A DNA stretch of 64,000 nucleotides from Boswellia sacra (Eukaryota; Streptophyta; Magnoliopsida; Sapindales; Burseraceae). Shown here in pieces: positions 62,011-64,000 of this stretch; within the stretch, counting starts at the first letter, position 1, and each line of letters opens with the position of its first letter. The notes under the pieces were generated by a model. It saw nothing but the letters and a program-made list of their open reading frames with translations. It made no database searches and was not told the origin of the DNA. The stretch is from NCBI GenBank assembly GCA_013180625.2, contig SNVD02011043.1, positions 248,001 to 312,000 of the forward strand, given 5' to 3'. A program made the position numbers and the translations under genes.

Positions 62011-62801
62011 AAGGATAAATACAATAAACCCCCTGAAGGTTGTGTGAGGCTTTTGGTGGTAAAGCTATCTTTGGGTTTTCTGGGTTTTGGAATGGTTTTA
62101 TGTTTTTTCTGGGTTTTTTTCCTTATTTTCTGGTTTCTGATTGTATGTACATTGTGTTTGGTTGATCCCAGAATTCTTGGCTTTTCTAGGTTTCTGGAGA
62201 GGAAGTTGCAAGCTCACTGTGTGGAAGTCGCGGAAAGAGAAAAGCGTGAGGTGGGTTTCTTCAGCTTAAAAAGAGAAAAAAATCGTGTGAAGGTTATAGT
62301 GAGCTGCTCCGAGATTCGAGAATCTGATCACTAAGGAAAAAAAAAAAGACAAAAAAGGCAAAATCATGAAGCCTAAAGCAAAAATAAAGGTGTATTTTTT
62401 TTTTGTAATTTTATGTTTTTATTTTTAATTAAATTTAAAAATATATTATTGATTTTAAATTATAAAAAAGATATATGATTGATATTAAATATAAAATATA
62501 TTAAAAAATATGTATTACATAAAACAGGATTTAAATTAAAAAATGAACAACCCGTAAACTAGCTGTTGCTTTATTGTATTATTATTTAATCTTCATTTGT
62601 GTGATTGTTTTTATATATTAATTACTCATTTTATTTCGAACGAGGGCATAATGAACATTCATGGGCTCTGACATGGTACGGGCAACGTCAATAACAGTGT
62701 TTCCTAAACGGTAGACAACGGTAAAAGGGAAATATAAATATCCCAAAAGTCAGGGGCTTTACTGTTAGGCCAAACTTCAGGGTGTTTATTACTATTACCC
62801 C
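62011..62801. mobile_element. hAT-like non-autonomous DNA transposon
   Basis: Imperfect terminal inverted repeats: left ATAAATACAATAAACCCCCTGAAG and, reversed, right GTAATAGTAATAAACACCCTGAAG. Flanked by TTAATTAA on both sides (62003-62010 and 62802-62809), an 8 bp duplication as in hAT elements, though this sequence is itself palindromic and AT-only. About 790 bp; no transposase seen. An open stretch at 62044-62334 is not recognisable as a protein. Confidence 0.55.
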
Positions 62802-62881
62802 TTAATTAAACGACCGAAATCCCCCTCCAATATTTAAAGCTTCATAAATTTACTCAAATCAAAACTCACTTATTCCTCCTT

Positions 62882-63345
62882 TTCTTTTTCTTTTTTTTTT
62901 TTTTTTTTGGTAAAGCAACCAAAATGAACTTTATTAGAGCAACAACTATACGAATACATTAGGGAATACAGAGCCAACACTTCCAGCTAACTAAACAAAC
63001 ACCTCTTCACCAATTACAATTCTGCAGAACACTATTATTTGCAAATCTGTTGAAAAACAACTCCATTTCTAAACCACCAGATGCTATACATAGAAGCTGC
63101 GAAAAGTACTCTTTTCACTTTGCTGGGAACATTTTTGCCTTTAGTCTTCCGATAAAACCAGGCCACCTCTCTTCTCCAACTAAACACTCTGCTATTAATT
63201 TGACAGGCACCAAGAACTTTCTTCCAAATTTCTTGGCTGACCACACAGGCAAAAAATAAGTGAGATATGGTCACTGCATCTCCCACAGAAAGCACATTTA
63301 TCTGGCTCCACTCTGTGCCATCTAAACAACCTGTCCCTAGTAAGT
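62882..63345 (-). mobile_element. 5'-truncated LINE, 3' end with poly(A) tail
   Basis: On the minus strand it ends in a long A-run (T-run at 62890-62909 on the plus strand). It encodes the zinc-finger tail of a plant LINE reverse-transcriptase protein (zf-RVT type): a DRLFRWHRVEP and C-x(2)-C-like start, ISHLFFACVVSQEIWKKVL, then a hydrophobic tail near 63060. The start of the finger is in a different frame from its end, so it is broken. Strong 5' truncation is normal for LINE copies. Confidence 0.8.
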
Positions 63346-63807
63346 AATCTAATTTATTATTTAAATTATTAATTTCTTTATTTGTGATTAATCTAATCTT
63401 AACCTTAAATGTAATATTGTTATTGTTTTTATTTATAAATAACACTGGAATATTGTGTCTCATTGGTAGCATTAATTGTTGTCTTAATTTTTGTCTTTTT
63501 GTTAGATTTTTTATTCCTAAACAAGGTCAACATACAATAATTGAAGCCTTGAGGGTTTGTTTATAGCAATGAATTATTTTCCTGAGAATCATTTGTGAAA
63601 TATTGAAATTGAATGACGGATCAACAGTTAAATAATAATTTACTTTTACGTCCAGATGATTATTCACCTGACAATATAAGTTGATAATTTTGTTTTTAAA
63701 GAATTCTTTCACAGTATAAAATCGTTAAATATAAATAAAAATAAATATATCGATGTCTGTTATATATTTATTTTTGTTAGATTTTATCATTGTTAAAATT
63801 AGGAGCG
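63346..63807. other. AT-rich intergenic DNA
   Basis: No gene seen. It leads into a FAR exon-1 fragment. Confidence 0.45.
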
Positions 63808-64000
63808 TTCGTCATTTGAACTTTCCATCTTTATATACGGCTTCCTCCCCTGCTAAATTACTTCGCTTTTCCTCTAAACTAGACAACAGCAGTTATAATA
63901 ACCTTTATGGTTCTTCTTCCATGTTAAAGTTGAAGAAAAATTAATGCCCCAAATGTTGCTTCCCAAGCAATATAATTAATGTAGGAAATCAGATTTCTAG
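63808..64000 (+). pseudogene. Third FAR exon-1 fragment, cut by the window end
   Basis: From about 63820 it aligns with exon 1 of the FAR gene: ASSPAKL, FSSKLD, YNNLYGSSS. The gene's ATG and first residues are not conserved, and at 63942 a GAT codon is replaced by TAA with no indel nearby, so the frame stops. More diverged than the pseudogene at 32718. The rest lies outside the window. Confidence 0.8.

Noticed and set aside
62044..62334. Hydrophobic open frame of 96 codons
   Set aside because: It sits inside a non-autonomous transposon and begins with T/G-rich low-complexity sequence.
1..64000. CRISPR arrays, bacterial operons or rRNA genes
   Set aside because: The window is plant nuclear DNA; repeats present are transposons, minisatellites and duplications, and no rRNA motif was seen.

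Overview
The window is nuclear DNA of a flowering plant, most likely a eudicot. It is AT-rich, its genes carry spliced GT-AG introns, and it holds plant-type LTR retrotransposons, a CACTA transposon, MITE-like elements, a LINE fragment and plant-specific gene families. I cannot name the species.

Three genes look intact. At 21039-24216 (+) is a six-exon ankyrin-repeat membrane protein with a C-terminal PGG domain (637 aa, ACD6/ITN1-like). At 25566-28099 (+) is a three-exon CHX-type cation/H+ antiporter (785 aa). At 43460-47020 (+) is a nine-exon fatty acyl-CoA reductase of the plastid MS2/FAR2 type (539 aa). All three models join in frame at consensus splice sites. They do not form a pathway; this is ordinary eukaryotic gene spacing.

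Layout. 1-1572 and 7105-7720 form an inverted copy of the DNA just upstream of the ankyrin gene (about 19100-20960). The copy is split by a Tnt1/Tork-like Copia element (1573-7104). 8812-13768 is a minus-strand LTR element that carries only a degenerate gag and a minisatellite (TR-GAG-like). 14368-17110 holds broken copies of ankyrin exons 5 and 6, with a partial direct copy of the gene's upstream region between them. The ankyrin and CHX genes follow. 28420-35071 has two decayed minus-strand copies of a gag-like gene, tandem repeats of a FAR-upstream segment and a FAR pseudogene. 35072-41844 has a MITE, a MULE transposase fragment and a 5'-truncated Ty3/Gypsy element with a 2.9 kb LTR. Then comes the intact FAR gene. 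A second Copia element (49837-55304) sits at the edge of a decayed plant-mobile-domain gene. 57039-60879 is a CACTA element holding a spliceable but internally deleted fragment of a host SART3-like splicing-factor gene. The right end has a hAT-like element, a LINE tail and a third FAR exon-1 fragment cut by the window edge.

The main theme is gene duplication and fragment capture driven by transposons: FAR in three copies, ankyrin exons in at least two, SART3 carried inside a CACTA element, and several insertions that can be relatively dated by duplicated empty sites.
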